A DNA stretch of 64,000 nucleotides from positions 8,246,001 to 8,310,000 of the forward strand of contig NZ_CP133771.1 in the NCBI RefSeq assembly GCF_031348265.1, read 5' to 3'. The DNA comes from Streptomyces collinus. GTDB lineage: Bacteria; Actinomycetota; Actinomycetes; Streptomycetales; Streptomycetaceae. Below the pieces are notes generated by a model. That model made no database searches. It saw only the letters and a list, made by a program, of their open reading frames with translations, and had not been told where the DNA came from. Positions 25,946 to 34,375 of the stretch are shown here, piece after piece (position 1 is the stretch's first letter; every line of letters starts with the position of its first letter). Position numbers and translations under genes: made by a program.

Positions 25946-28900
25946 ATGTCGGTCACGCGCAGATCGGTCCTGCTCGCCTCCGCGGCCACACCCGCGGCCG
26001 GAGCGCTGCTCGGCGCCCCGGAGGCGTGGGCCGCCGTCGAGGCGCGCGGTACGTCCGGTCGCCGGACCGTCGCACTGCGCGACGGCTGGCGTTTCGCGCT
26101 GGTGAACCCGGGCGGCATCAGCGACCCGACCGGCTCCTATGCCGACGCCCACCTTCCCGGCCACGACGACTCCGGATGGCGCGAGATCGCCGTCCCGCAC
26201 GACTGGAGCATCGAGCAGACCCCCACCACCGAGCACGGCACCACCAGCGGCACCGGCTTCCTGCCCGGCGGCCTCGGCTGGTACCGCCTGGCCTTCACCC
26301 TGCCGCCCGCCCTCGCCGGCAAGCGGATCTCGGTGGAGTTCGACGGCGTCTACATGGACTCCACCGTCTACTGCAACGGCAAGGAGGCCGGCCGCCACCC
26401 CTACGGCTACACCGGCTTCGCCCTCGACCTCACCGACCTGGTGCACACCGACGGCACCACCGGGAACGTGATCGCCGTCAAGGTGCAGAACCGGCTGCCC
26501 AGCAGCCGCTGGTACTCGGGCAGCGGCATCTACCGCGAGGCCCGCCTGGTGATCACCGAGCCGGTGCACGTGGCCCGCTGGGGCACCCGCGTCACCACGT
26601 CCGAGGTCTCCGCCGAGCGGGCCCTCGTACGGGTCGCCACCTCCGTCGTCAACGCCTCGGGCACCGCCGCCGACGTCGAGGTCGTCTCCCGGATCGTCGA
26701 CCGCAAGGGCCGGACGGTCGCCCGTACCTCCTCCGCCGCGGCCGTCCCCGCCGAGCGGACCGCGACCCAGGAACTCACCGTGCGGCGCCCCGAGTTGTGG
26801 GACTTCGAAACCCCGCACCGCTACACCCTGCACACCGAGCTGCGTGTCGGCGGCCGGACCGCAGACACCTACCGCACGGTCTTCGGCTTCCGCACCTTCC
26901 GCTTCGACCCGGACGAGGGCTTCTTCCTCAACGGCACCCACCACAAGATCAAGGGCGTCGACCTCCACCACGACCTGGGCGCACTCGGCGCGGCCGTCAG
27001 CATCGACGCCGTCCGCCGGCAGCTGGAGATCATGCGGTCCATGGGCGTCAACGCCCTGCGCACCTCCCACAACCCGCCCGCGCCCGAGGTGATCCAGGTC
27101 TGCGAGGAGCTGGGCGTCGTCATGCTGGTGGAGGCGTTCGACTGCTGGCGCACCGGCAAGAACCGGTACGACTACGGCCGCTTCTTCGACGAGTGGTGCG
27201 AGAAGGACGCCACCGAGATGGTGCTGGCGGCCCGCAACTCGCCCGCCGTGCTGAGCTGGTCCATCGGCAACGAGGTCCCCGACTCCACCTCCACCGCAGG
27301 CCTCGCCATGGCCGACCGGATCATCGACGCGATCAGGGCCGCCGACGACACCCGGCCGCTGGTCATCGGCTCCGACAAGTACCGCCGCCTGCCCGCCAAG
27401 GGCTCCGCGGCCGATCTCATGCTGGCCAAGCTGGACGGCCTCGGCCTCAACTACAACACCGCCAAGTCGGTGGACCAGTTGCACGCGGCCTACCCGCACC
27501 TGTTCCTCTTCGAGTCCGAGTCCTCCTCGGAGACCTCCACCCGCGGCGCCTACCAGGAGCCCGAGCACCTCAACACCGGCGAGAACCACACACCGGGCCG
27601 GCGCGCGACCTCCTCCTACGACAACAACCTCGCCTCCTGGACGATGAGCGGCGAGTACGGCCACAAGAAGGACCGGGACCGCAAGTGGTTCGCCGGGCAG
27701 TTCCTGTGGTCGGGCATCGACTACATCGGCGAGCCCACGCCGTACGACGTCTTCCCGGTCAAGGCGTCGTTCTTCGGCGCGGTCGACACGGCCGGCTTCC
27801 CGAAGGACATGTACCACCTCTTCCGGAGCCAGTGGACCGGTGAGCCGATGGTCCACCTGCTGCCGATGACCTGGAACCACGACAAGGGCGACACGGTCGA
27901 GGTCTGGGCGTACGCGAACGTCGGCACCGTCGAGCTGTACCTCAACGGCAGGTCCCTGGGCGTACGGCGCTTCGACACCAAGAAGACCGTGGACGGCCGC
28001 AGCTACCTGGAGACGACCGAGGCGACCGGCGACGACAAGACCTTCACCGACGGCCCCTACCCCGGCAGCTACACCAGCCCGAACGGCAGTGCCGGCAAGC
28101 TCCACCTGACCTGGAAGGTGCCCTTCGAGCCCGGAGAGCTGAAGGCCGTCGCCCGGCGGGGCGGCAAGGTGGTCGCCACCGACGTGCTGCGCACCGCCGG
28201 AGCCCCGCACGCGATACGCCTGACCGCTGACCGCACGTCCCTCGCCGCGGACGGCCGTTCCCTGGTCTTCGTGACCGCCGAGGTCGTCGACCGGCGCGGT
28301 GTGGTGGTGCCCGGCGCGGAGCACCTGCTCTCCTTCGAGGTGTCGGGCGGCTCCCTCGCCGGGCTCGACAACGGCCGTCAGGAGAGCGCCGAGCGCTACC
28401 AGGCGAGCACCCGGACCGCCTTCCACGGCAAGGCCCTCGCCATCGTCCGGTCCGGCACGAAGGCCGGCGCGGTGAAGGTGACCGCCCGCAGCGAGGGTCT
28501 GCGCACCGGCACGGCGACCGTACGCGCGACCCCGGCCGCAGGCCGGGCCGAAACGACCCCGCGCGCCTTCGGGCCGGAGCATCCGGCTGCCCCCGCCTAC
28601 CCGCACGCGGATGCCGGTTACTCCGGCCGCCCGGACACCCTGCCCGCCGCCATGCTCGACGGCGATCCGGCCACCGGCTGGTCCAACGGCTTCTTCAAGC
28701 AGGCCACGCCCTTGCTGCCGGCCTTCGACGGCGCGCGGGCCGAGGACTGGGTCTCGGTCGACCACGGGCGCACCCGCGGCTTCGACCGGGTGGACGTCTC
28801 CTTCACGGTGGACGCAACGCACAGCCTGCCCGCGACGATCGAGGTCGCCGTGTGGGACGGCCGGGCGTGGCAGGCCGCGCGGGACACCGAGATCGGCTGG

Positions 28901-29035
28901 GCCGCCGCCTCCGACGCCCCCACCGCGATCACCTTCAGGCCCCTCCGCGGCTCCCGGATCCGGCTCACCCTGACGAGCCGCCACCCCGACGAGGCGCGCG
29001 GCGCGATACGCATCAGCCGGCTGGACACCCTCTAG
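25946..29035 (+). CDS. Secreted glycoside hydrolase family 2 enzyme
   Basis: A 1029-residue GH2 protein, probably a beta-galactosidase-type enzyme. The N-terminus MSVTRRSVLLASAATPAAGA has a twin-arginine signal with cleavage near AWA. Then come the sugar-binding domain, an Ig-like domain, and the TIM barrel with acid/base Glu in SIGNEVPD (about residue 443) and the probable nucleophile Glu in FLFESESSSE (about 523). After these are DUF4982/Ig-like domains and a C-terminal F5/8-type galactose-binding-like domain (about 880-1029). AGGGAG precedes the ATG. Expected role: cleavage of beta-linked galactosides or related plant or host glycans outside the cell. Confidence 0.92.
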   Translation: MSVTRRSVLLASAATPAAGALLGAPEAWAAVEARGTSGRRTVALRDGWRFALVNPGGISDPTGSYADAHLPGHDDSGWREIAVPHDWSIEQTPTTEHGTTSGTGFLPGGLGWYRLAFTLPPALAGKRISVEFDGVYMDSTVYCNGKEAGRHPYGYTGFALDLTDLVHTDGTTGNVIAVKVQNRLPSSRWYSGSGIYREARLVITEPVHVARWGTRVTTSEVSAERALVRVATSVVNASGTAADVEVVSRIVDRKGRTVARTSSAAAVPAERTATQELTVRRPELWDFETPHRYTLHTELRVGGRTADTYRTVFGFRTFRFDPDEGFFLNGTHHKIKGVDLHHDLGALGAAVSIDAVRRQLEIMRSMGVNALRTSHNPPAPEVIQVCEELGVVMLVEAFDCWRTGKNRYDYGRFFDEWCEKDATEMVLAARNSPAVLSWSIGNEVPDSTSTAGLAMADRIIDAIRAADDTRPLVIGSDKYRRLPAKGSAADLMLAKLDGLGLNYNTAKSVDQLHAAYPHLFLFESESSSETSTRGAYQEPEHLNTGENHTPGRRATSSYDNNLASWTMSGEYGHKKDRDRKWFAGQFLWSGIDYIGEPTPYDVFPVKASFFGAVDTAGFPKDMYHLFRSQWTGEPMVHLLPMTWNHDKGDTVEVWAYANVGTVELYLNGRSLGVRRFDTKKTVDGRSYLETTEATGDDKTFTDGPYPGSYTSPNGSAGKLHLTWKVPFEPGELKAVARRGGKVVATDVLRTAGAPHAIRLTADRTSLAADGRSLVFVTAEVVDRRGVVVPGAEHLLSFEVSGGSLAGLDNGRQESAERYQASTRTAFHGKALAIVRSGTKAGAVKVTARSEGLRTGTATVRATPAAGRAETTPRAFGPEHPAAPAYPHADAGYSGRPDTLPAAMLDGDPATGWSNGFFKQATPLLPAFDGARAEDWVSVDHGRTRGFDRVDVSFTVDATHSLPATIEVAVWDGRAWQAARDTEIGWAAASDAPTAITFRPLRGSRIRLTLTSRHPDEARGAIRISRLDTL

Positions 29036-29042
29036 GCCGCCC

Positions 29043-29083
29043 CGGTCCGGACGGGCGGTGAACAGCCAGTCCCGTCCGGACCG
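29043..29083. terminator. Hairpin terminator after GH2
   Basis: CGGTCCGGACGGG at 29043-29055 pairs with CCCGTCCGGACCG at 29071-29083, a 13-bp perfect stem with a 15-base loop, seven bases after the GH2 stop. Confidence 0.85.
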
Positions 29084-29129
29084 TTGACGGAGTGTCACAT
29101 CAGCCACAACCATGGCTTGCGTCCGCATC

Positions 29130-29143
29130 TGGGAGCGCTCCCA
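29130..29143. promoter_or_regulatory. CebR box
   Basis: TGGGAGCGCTCCCA, a perfect 14-bp palindrome and exactly the published CebR operator of Streptomyces. CebR is a LacI-type repressor released by cellobiose or cellotriose. The box lies 38 bases upstream of the GH9 start, where bound CebR would block transcription. A TTGACG element at 29084-29089 may be the -35. Confidence 0.93.
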
Positions 29144-29181
29144 TGCCGAGCGCCGCCCGCACCTCCCTGAGGAGCCCAGAC

Positions 29182-31425
29182 GTGAAACGACGCAGAACCG
29201 CCCTGCTGTCCCTGACGGCCCTGCTCGCGACCGCTCTCACCGCGCTGCCCTCCACGCCGGCCGGGGCCGAAGAGGTCGAGCAGGTCAGGAACGGGACCTT
29301 CGACACCACCACCGACCCCTGGTGGACGACCAGCAACGTCACCGCCGGCCTGTCCGACGGCCGGCTCTGCGCCGACGTCCCCGGCGGCACCGCCAACCGC
29401 TGGGACGCCGCCGTCGGGCAGAACGACATCACCCTCGTGAAGGGGGAGTCGTACCGCTTCTCGTTCAGCGCGACCGGGACACCCGCCGGGCACGTGGTGC
29501 GGGCGATCGTGGGCCTGTCGGTGTCGCCCTACGACACCTACCACGAGGTGACACCGCAGCTCAGCGTCTCCGGCGACACCTACTCGTACACCTTCACCTC
29601 GCCCGTCGACACCGCGCAGGGACAGGTCGGCTTCCAGCTCGGCGGCAGTGCGGACGCCTGGCGCTTCTGCATGGACGACGTCTCGCTGCTGGGCGGGGTG
29701 GCGCCCGAACCGTACGAGCCCGACACCGGGCCCCGGGTCCGCGTGAACCAGGTCGGCTACCTTCCGGCCGGCCCGAAGAACGCCACCCTGGTCACCGACG
29801 CCACGGCGAAGCTGCCCTGGCAGCTCAAGAACTCCGCCGGGACGGTGGTCGCCCGGGGAACGACCCTGCCGCGCGGGGTCGACGCCTCCTCCGGGCAGAA
29901 CGTCCACTCGATCGACTTCGGCACGTTCCGCTCCAAGGGCGCGGGCTTCAGACTCGTCGCCGACGGCGAGACCAGCCGCCCCTTCGACATCGGAGCGAAC
30001 GTCTACGAACGGCTCCGGCTGGACTCCGCGAAGTACTACTACACACAGCGCAGCGGCCTCGCGATCCGCGACGACCTGCGGCCCGGCTACGGCCGCCCGG
30101 CCGGTCACGTGGGCGTGGCACCCAACAAGGGCGACACCTCCGTGCCCTGCCAGCCCGGCGTGTGCGACTACACCCTCGACGTCAGCGGCGGCTGGTACGA
30201 CGCGGGCGACCACGGCAAGTACGTCGTCAACGGCGGCATCTCCACCTGGGAACTGCTGAGCACCTACGAACGCGCCCGGCACGCCCGCACCGGGCAGGCC
30301 GACAAGCTCGGGGACGGCGCCCTGGCCATCCCGGAGAGCGGCAACAAGGTCCCGGACATCCTCGACGAGGCCCGCTGGGAGCTGGAGTTCCTGCTGAAGA
30401 TGCAGGTGCCCGACGGCAAGCCGCTGGCCGGCATGGCCCACCACAAGATGCACGACGAGCAGTGGACCGGGCTTCCCCTGCTGCCCAGCGACGACCCGCA
30501 GAAGCGCGAACTGCACCCGCCGTCCACCGCCGCCACCCTCAACCTGGCCGCCACGGCGGCGCAGGCGGCCCGGATGTACCGGCCCTACGACAAGGCGTTC
30601 GCCGACCGCGCTCTGACGGCCGCCCGCAAGGCCTGGTCGGCGGCGCTCGCCCACCCCGGCCGCCTCGCCTCCGAGAGCGACGGCATCGGCGGCGGCGCCT
30701 ACCCCGACAGCGACGTCACCGACGACTTCTACTGGGCGGCGTCCGAGCTGTACCTCTCGACCGGGGAGAAGCCGTTCGAGGAGTACGTCCTGAAGTCCCC
30801 GGTCCACACGGCCGACCTCTTCAAGCCCCTCGGCTTCGACTGGGCCCGGACCGGGGCCGCGGGCCGGCTCGACCTCGCCACGGTGCCGAACAGGCTGCCC
30901 GGCCGGGACGCGGTACGCCGGTCCGTCGTCCAGGGCGCCGACCGCTACCTGGCCACCCTCAAGGCCCACCCCTACGGCATGCCGTACGCGCCGGACGGCA
31001 ACACCTACGACTGGGGCTCCAGTCACCAGGTGCTCAACAACGCGGTCGTCCTCGCCACCGCGTACGACATCACCGGCGCCTCGAAGTACCGGGACGGCGC
31101 GCTGCAGAGCATGGACTACATCCTGGGCCGCAACGCTCTGAACATCTCCTACGTCACCGGCTACGGCGAGGTCAGCGCACAGAACCAGCACAGCCGCTGG
31201 TACGCCCGCCAGCTCGACCCGAACCAGCCCGCCCCGCCGAAGGGCACCCTCGCGGGCGGGCCGAACTCGAGCATCCAGGACCCCTACGCACAGAGCAAAC
31301 TCCAGGGCTGCGTCGGCCAGTTCTGCTACATCGACGACATCCAGTCCTGGTCGACCAACGAGCACACGATCAACTGGAACGCCGCCCTGACCCGCATGGC
31401 CTCCTTCGTGGCGGACCAGGCATAG
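29182..31425 (+). CDS. Secreted GH9 endoglucanase (cellulase) with CBM4/9 domain
   Basis: A 747-residue cellulase. A signal peptide (VKRRRTALLSLTALLATALT, cleavage near AGA) leads to a CBM4/9-type carbohydrate-binding domain (about 35-175), a CelD_N Ig-like domain (about 190-280) and the GH9 (alpha/alpha)6 catalytic domain. Catalytic features are the two Asp of GGWYDAGDHGKYV, the His segment SAQNQHSRWYARQLD and the acid Glu in STNEHTINWN. The GTG at 29182 follows GAGGAG by eight bases; an upstream in-frame ATG would lengthen the signal peptide and overlap the CebR box. Regulation by CebR is strongly indicated, so expression should rise on cello-oligosaccharides. Confidence 0.94.
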   Translation: MKRRRTALLSLTALLATALTALPSTPAGAEEVEQVRNGTFDTTTDPWWTTSNVTAGLSDGRLCADVPGGTANRWDAAVGQNDITLVKGESYRFSFSATGTPAGHVVRAIVGLSVSPYDTYHEVTPQLSVSGDTYSYTFTSPVDTAQGQVGFQLGGSADAWRFCMDDVSLLGGVAPEPYEPDTGPRVRVNQVGYLPAGPKNATLVTDATAKLPWQLKNSAGTVVARGTTLPRGVDASSGQNVHSIDFGTFRSKGAGFRLVADGETSRPFDIGANVYERLRLDSAKYYYTQRSGLAIRDDLRPGYGRPAGHVGVAPNKGDTSVPCQPGVCDYTLDVSGGWYDAGDHGKYVVNGGISTWELLSTYERARHARTGQADKLGDGALAIPESGNKVPDILDEARWELEFLLKMQVPDGKPLAGMAHHKMHDEQWTGLPLLPSDDPQKRELHPPSTAATLNLAATAAQAARMYRPYDKAFADRALTAARKAWSAALAHPGRLASESDGIGGGAYPDSDVTDDFYWAASELYLSTGEKPFEEYVLKSPVHTADLFKPLGFDWARTGAAGRLDLATVPNRLPGRDAVRRSVVQGADRYLATLKAHPYGMPYAPDGNTYDWGSSHQVLNNAVVLATAYDITGASKYRDGALQSMDYILGRNALNISYVTGYGEVSAQNQHSRWYARQLDPNQPAPPKGTLAGGPNSSIQDPYAQSKLQGCVGQFCYIDDIQSWSTNEHTINWNAALTRMASFVADQA

Positions 31426-31501
31426 GGACCGGACGGCGGTGCCGCGTGCCGGGGGAGTCCGCCGACAGGACGCCCCCGGCACGCGCGCGTAGCCTGGTGT
31501 C

Positions 31502-32293
31502 ATGCCAGCGGTGCGGGTCGACGGCATCGAGGTCGCGTACGACCGGGTGGGCCGGGGCCCGCCCCTCGTGCTCGCGCACGGCGCCACGACGGATGCCCGG
31601 CTGTTCGGTGGCCAGGCCGAGGACCTGGCCGACGAGTTCACCGTCGTCGCCTGGGACGAACCGGGCGCCGGCCGCTCCTCCGACGTACCGCTCTCCTTCA
31701 CCCTGGCCGACTACGCCCGCTGCCTGGCGGCCGTCATCGAGGACGTGCACCTCGGCCCGGCCCACGTCCTCGGCCTGTCCTGGGGCGGGACCGTCGTGCT
31801 GGAGCTCTACCGGCACCACGCCGAGCTCGTGCGGACACTGCTCCTCGTCGACACCTACGCCGGCTGGAAGGGCTCACTGCCGGCGGCGGACGTGCGGGCA
31901 CGGGTCGAGGGCGCGGAACGGATGCTCGCGGTCCCGGCCGAGGCGTTCGCCCCGACCGTGCCGGGTCTCTTCGCCGGGCAGCCGCCCGCCGAAGCCGTAC
32001 GCCTGCTGTCGGTGATGTCGGCCGACGCCCGGCCCCGGAGCATGCGGACCCAGCTCACCGTCATGGCCGAGGCCGACCAGCGCGATCTGCTGCCGAAGAT
32101 CGAGGTGCCGACGCTGCTGCTGTGGGGCGAGCTCGACGCGCGCTCACCCGTCGAGACCGTCGCCCGTCAGTTCCTCGAAGCGGTCCCTCGGGCCACGCTG
32201 ATCGTCCTCCCCGGCGTCGGGCACCTCAGCAACATCGAGGCGCCGGAGCCGTTCAACCGGACCGTCCGGGAGTTCTGCCGCGCTCACTCCTGA
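31502..32293 (+). CDS. Alpha/beta-fold hydrolase
   Basis: A 263-residue alpha/beta hydrolase. The nucleophile elbow is GLSWGG (Ser about residue 99), the oxyanion HG motif is LAHGATTDARLF, the acid is probably the Asp of WGELDARSP, and the His is in LPGVGHLSNIEAPE. Domains of this kind cleave esters, lactones or C-Cl/C-C bonds; no specific substrate is indicated. Its 3' end overlaps the converging sigma-factor gene by ten bases. Confidence 0.9.
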   Translation: MPAVRVDGIEVAYDRVGRGPPLVLAHGATTDARLFGGQAEDLADEFTVVAWDEPGAGRSSDVPLSFTLADYARCLAAVIEDVHLGPAHVLGLSWGGTVVLELYRHHAELVRTLLLVDTYAGWKGSLPAADVRARVEGAERMLAVPAEAFAPTVPGLFAGQPPAEAVRLLSVMSADARPRSMRTQLTVMAEADQRDLLPKIEVPTLLLWGELDARSPVETVARQFLEAVPRATLIVLPGVGHLSNIEAPEPFNRTVREFCRAHS

Positions 32294-33237
32294 CCTGCGC
32301 CCCACCGGTCGTCCTGCGCCGCGGGCAGGTGGGCGAGCTTGTCCGGGTTGGCCACCACATAGATGCCGCGCACCCGGTCGCCCTCCGGGGTGAGGTCCAG
32401 GACCAGGACGGCGAACGGCGCGTCACCGTCGAACAGCACCGCCGCGTCGTCGCCGTTCACGCGCCGGTAGCGCCAGACGGGGTGGTCCGGACCGCCCCGG
32501 CCGGCCGTGAGCAGACGGGTCACCTTGTCCCGGCCGTGCACCGGGCGCAGGCTCGCCCGCCGGCGCTTGCCGCCGGCGTCCGTCCACGCCGTGACGTCGG
32601 GTGCGAGGACCTCCATCAGCTCGGCGATGTCCCCGCCGAGCGCCGCGCGCACGAACCGCTCGGTCGCCTCCCGCCGCACCCGCGGATGCGCCTCGTACCG
32701 GGGCCGCCGCGCCTGCACGTGCTCCCGGGCCCGGTGCGCCAACTGCCGTACGGCGGCGGGGGAGCGGTCGATGATCTGCGCGATCTCGGCATGCGGGTAG
32801 CCGAAGACCTCACCCAGCACGAACACGGCCCGCTCCAGCGGTGTCAGCGACTCCAGAACCACCAGCATCGCCAGCGACACCGACTCCGAACGCAGGGCCG
32901 GGTCCTCCGCGGTTCCGGTGTCGTCGGCGACCAGCGGCTCGGGCAGCCACGGGCCGATGTACGTCTCCCGCCGGCGGCTGATCACGGCCCGGCGGCGCAG
33001 CGCGTGGTTGACGGCCACCCGGACGAGGTAGGCGCGCGGCTTGTCGACACCGGCGAGGGGAGCGCCGCCGCCGCGGGCCGTCCAGGAGAGCCATGTCTCC
33101 TGAAGGACGTCCTCGGTGTCGGCGACACTGCCGAGCATGTTGTAGACGACGCCGAACAGCAGCTCGCGATGGTCGACGAACACCCCGGTCGCCGTGTCGA
33201 GCGGGGTGCCGGTGCCGGGTACGGAGCTCTCGGTCAT
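32284..33237 (-). CDS. ECF41-family RNA polymerase sigma factor with SnoaL-like C-terminal domain
   Basis: A 317-residue sigma factor. Region 2 (DHRELLFGVVYNMLGSVADT) and region 4 (TPLERAVFVLGEVFGYPHAE) are followed by an NTF2/SnoaL-like extension. That extension carries two ECF41 hallmarks: WTDAGGK (family WxDGGGK) and NPDKL near the end. In ECF41 the C-terminal domain replaces an anti-sigma factor and modulates activity. GAGGAGG precedes the ATG. ECF41 genes usually sit beside a COE-type target (carboxymuconolactone decarboxylase, oxidoreductase or epimerase). None is adjacent here; the converging neighbour is an alpha/beta hydrolase. Confidence 0.92.
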   Translation of the reverse strand: MTESSVPGTGTPLDTATGVFVDHRELLFGVVYNMLGSVADTEDVLQETWLSWTARGGGAPLAGVDKPRAYLVRVAVNHALRRRAVISRRRETYIGPWLPEPLVADDTGTAEDPALRSESVSLAMLVVLESLTPLERAVFVLGEVFGYPHAEIAQIIDRSPAAVRQLAHRAREHVQARRPRYEAHPRVRREATERFVRAALGGDIAELMEVLAPDVTAWTDAGGKRRRASLRPVHGRDKVTRLLTAGRGGPDHPVWRYRRVNGDDAAVLFDGDAPFAVLVLDLTPEGDRVRGIYVVANPDKLAHLPAAQDDRWGAGQE

Positions 33238-33387
33238 GCGGGGGCCTCCTCTGGCGCGCTCACCCCTGCGAGCCGGGCAGGGCCCCGGAATGTGACATCG
33301 CCCGGCCCGATGTGACCCACATCTCAGGCCGACCACCGCCCCGGTACCCCTCGGCACCGGTGCTGACCTGGGGGTATTTACGAGTCA

Positions 33388-33402
33388 GTACCCGAGCGGT
33401 AC
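33388..33402. promoter_or_regulatory. Inverted repeat upstream of the toxin-antitoxin pair
   Basis: GTACC-CGAGC-GGTAC, five-base arms with a five-base spacer, ends nine bases before the antitoxin ATG. It overlaps the place where a ribbon-helix-helix antitoxin would be expected to repress its own operon. Confidence 0.45.
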
Positions 33403-33411
33403 CGTGAAGGC

Positions 33412-33657
33412 ATGCCAGCTCTCAACGTGGAGTTCAGCGACCGCGAACTTGAGGACCTCAGGCAGATCGCCAAGGAGCGCGGTACGTCCATGAAGGCGCT
33501 CGTGCGGGAGGCGGCCGCGGCCGACATAGCCCGCCACCGGGCCCTGCAGGAAGGCGCGGAGGCATTCCGCCGGTTCTTCTCCACCCACGCCGACGAGTTC
33601 GCCGCCGCGTTCCCCGACGACGAACCGCCCGCCAAGGGCGAAGGGCGGGCCGCCTGA
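33412..33657 (+). CDS. Ribbon-helix-helix antitoxin-like protein
   Basis: An 81-residue protein. The N-terminal 45 residues fit a ribbon-helix-helix DNA-binding fold (ALNVEFSDRELEDLRQIAKE, then RGTSMKALVREAA). The acidic C-terminal part (ADEFAAAFPDDEPPAKG) could wrap the partner toxin. The next gene begins after three bases and encodes a Doc-like protein, so this is probably the antitoxin of a two-gene operon that represses itself. GAAGG precedes the ATG. Confidence 0.8.
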   Translation: MPALNVEFSDRELEDLRQIAKERGTSMKALVREAAAADIARHRALQEGAEAFRRFFSTHADEFAAAFPDDEPPAKGEGRAA

Positions 33658-33660
33658 CTC

Positions 33661-34038
33661 ATGGCGCCCGTGATCCATATCGACGTGCCCTGGCTGCTTC
33701 AGCGCCATGAGGAGGTCCTGCCGGACCAGCCCACCGTCAACGACTTCTCCGCGCTGGTCGCCGCCGTCGCCCGGCACCGCGTCGACCCGCCGCGCCTCGG
33801 GGTGAACTCCGACCCCGCCTGGCGGGCCGCCGCGCTGCTGCACACCATCACCGTGCTCCGGCCGCTGCCTTCGGCCAACGCCCGCTTCGCCTGCGCGACC
33901 GCCGTGGCGTACATGTTCGTCAGCGGCGTCGGCATCGACCCGCCCTACGGCGCCCTCGTCGACCTCGCGCGCGACCTGCTGTCCGGCACCACCGACGTGT
34001 ACGGCGCGGCGGACCGGCTGCGTTCCTGGCAGATCTGA
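33661..34038 (+). CDS. Doc-like (Fic-fold) toxin with altered active-site motif
   Basis: A 125-residue protein of Doc length. The Fic/Doc active-site motif, normally like HPFxDANKR, here reads RPLPSANAR (about residues 68-76): the catalytic His is Arg and the Asp is Ser, while the Asn and final Arg remain. Doc enzymes phosphorylate EF-Tu using that His, so this protein may be inactive, use another chemistry, or act only as a repressor partner. The antitoxin-like gene upstream supports the toxin-antitoxin assignment. No signal or membrane segment. Confidence 0.75.
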   Translation: MAPVIHIDVPWLLQRHEEVLPDQPTVNDFSALVAAVARHRVDPPRLGVNSDPAWRAAALLHTITVLRPLPSANARFACATAVAYMFVSGVGIDPPYGALVDLARDLLSGTTDVYGAADRLRSWQI

Positions 34039-34375
34039 GGAACGGACGAGCGGGCACGGTGCCCGATTCACACGGGCCGCAGGGAAATGTCGAAAACGGG
34101 TGCGAGCCGCGTGCATCCGTTCCCCGTTTCTGACTTTCTGTCAATGGCGGGGATGTTGTCCGGGTGCCTTGTTGGCCGTGAGGGGGTTGTGGAAGAGTGA
34201 AACACGCGTGCGGGGGGAATGGCCGGGTGTCGCACGTGATTTGTGGACCGCGTCCGATTCACCGTCGGTGAATTCGCACCTCCCGCGCCGCGCCAAAAGA
34301 GGTACGCACCAACCGGGCCTCCTTTTTCGGCGGCATGACCTCTGTGTGTCACATGCGTGGGAAGGAACCATCTCA
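34039..34375. other. Intergenic region upstream of the second ricin-domain gene
   Basis: A 337-base region of lower GC than its neighbours. No supported ORF. It should contain the promoter of the gene at 34376; no operator was recognised. Confidence 0.5.

Noticed and set aside
25868..29128. A 1086-codon open frame on the minus strand across the GH2 gene
   Set aside because: It is antisense in register with GH2, has low-complexity Gly/Val/Arg content, and GH2 has clear domains. High GC keeps the antisense frame open.
29095..31701. Long open frames antisense and out of frame to the GH9 gene
   Set aside because: No domains, no start signals, and strong codon bias only in the GH9 frame.
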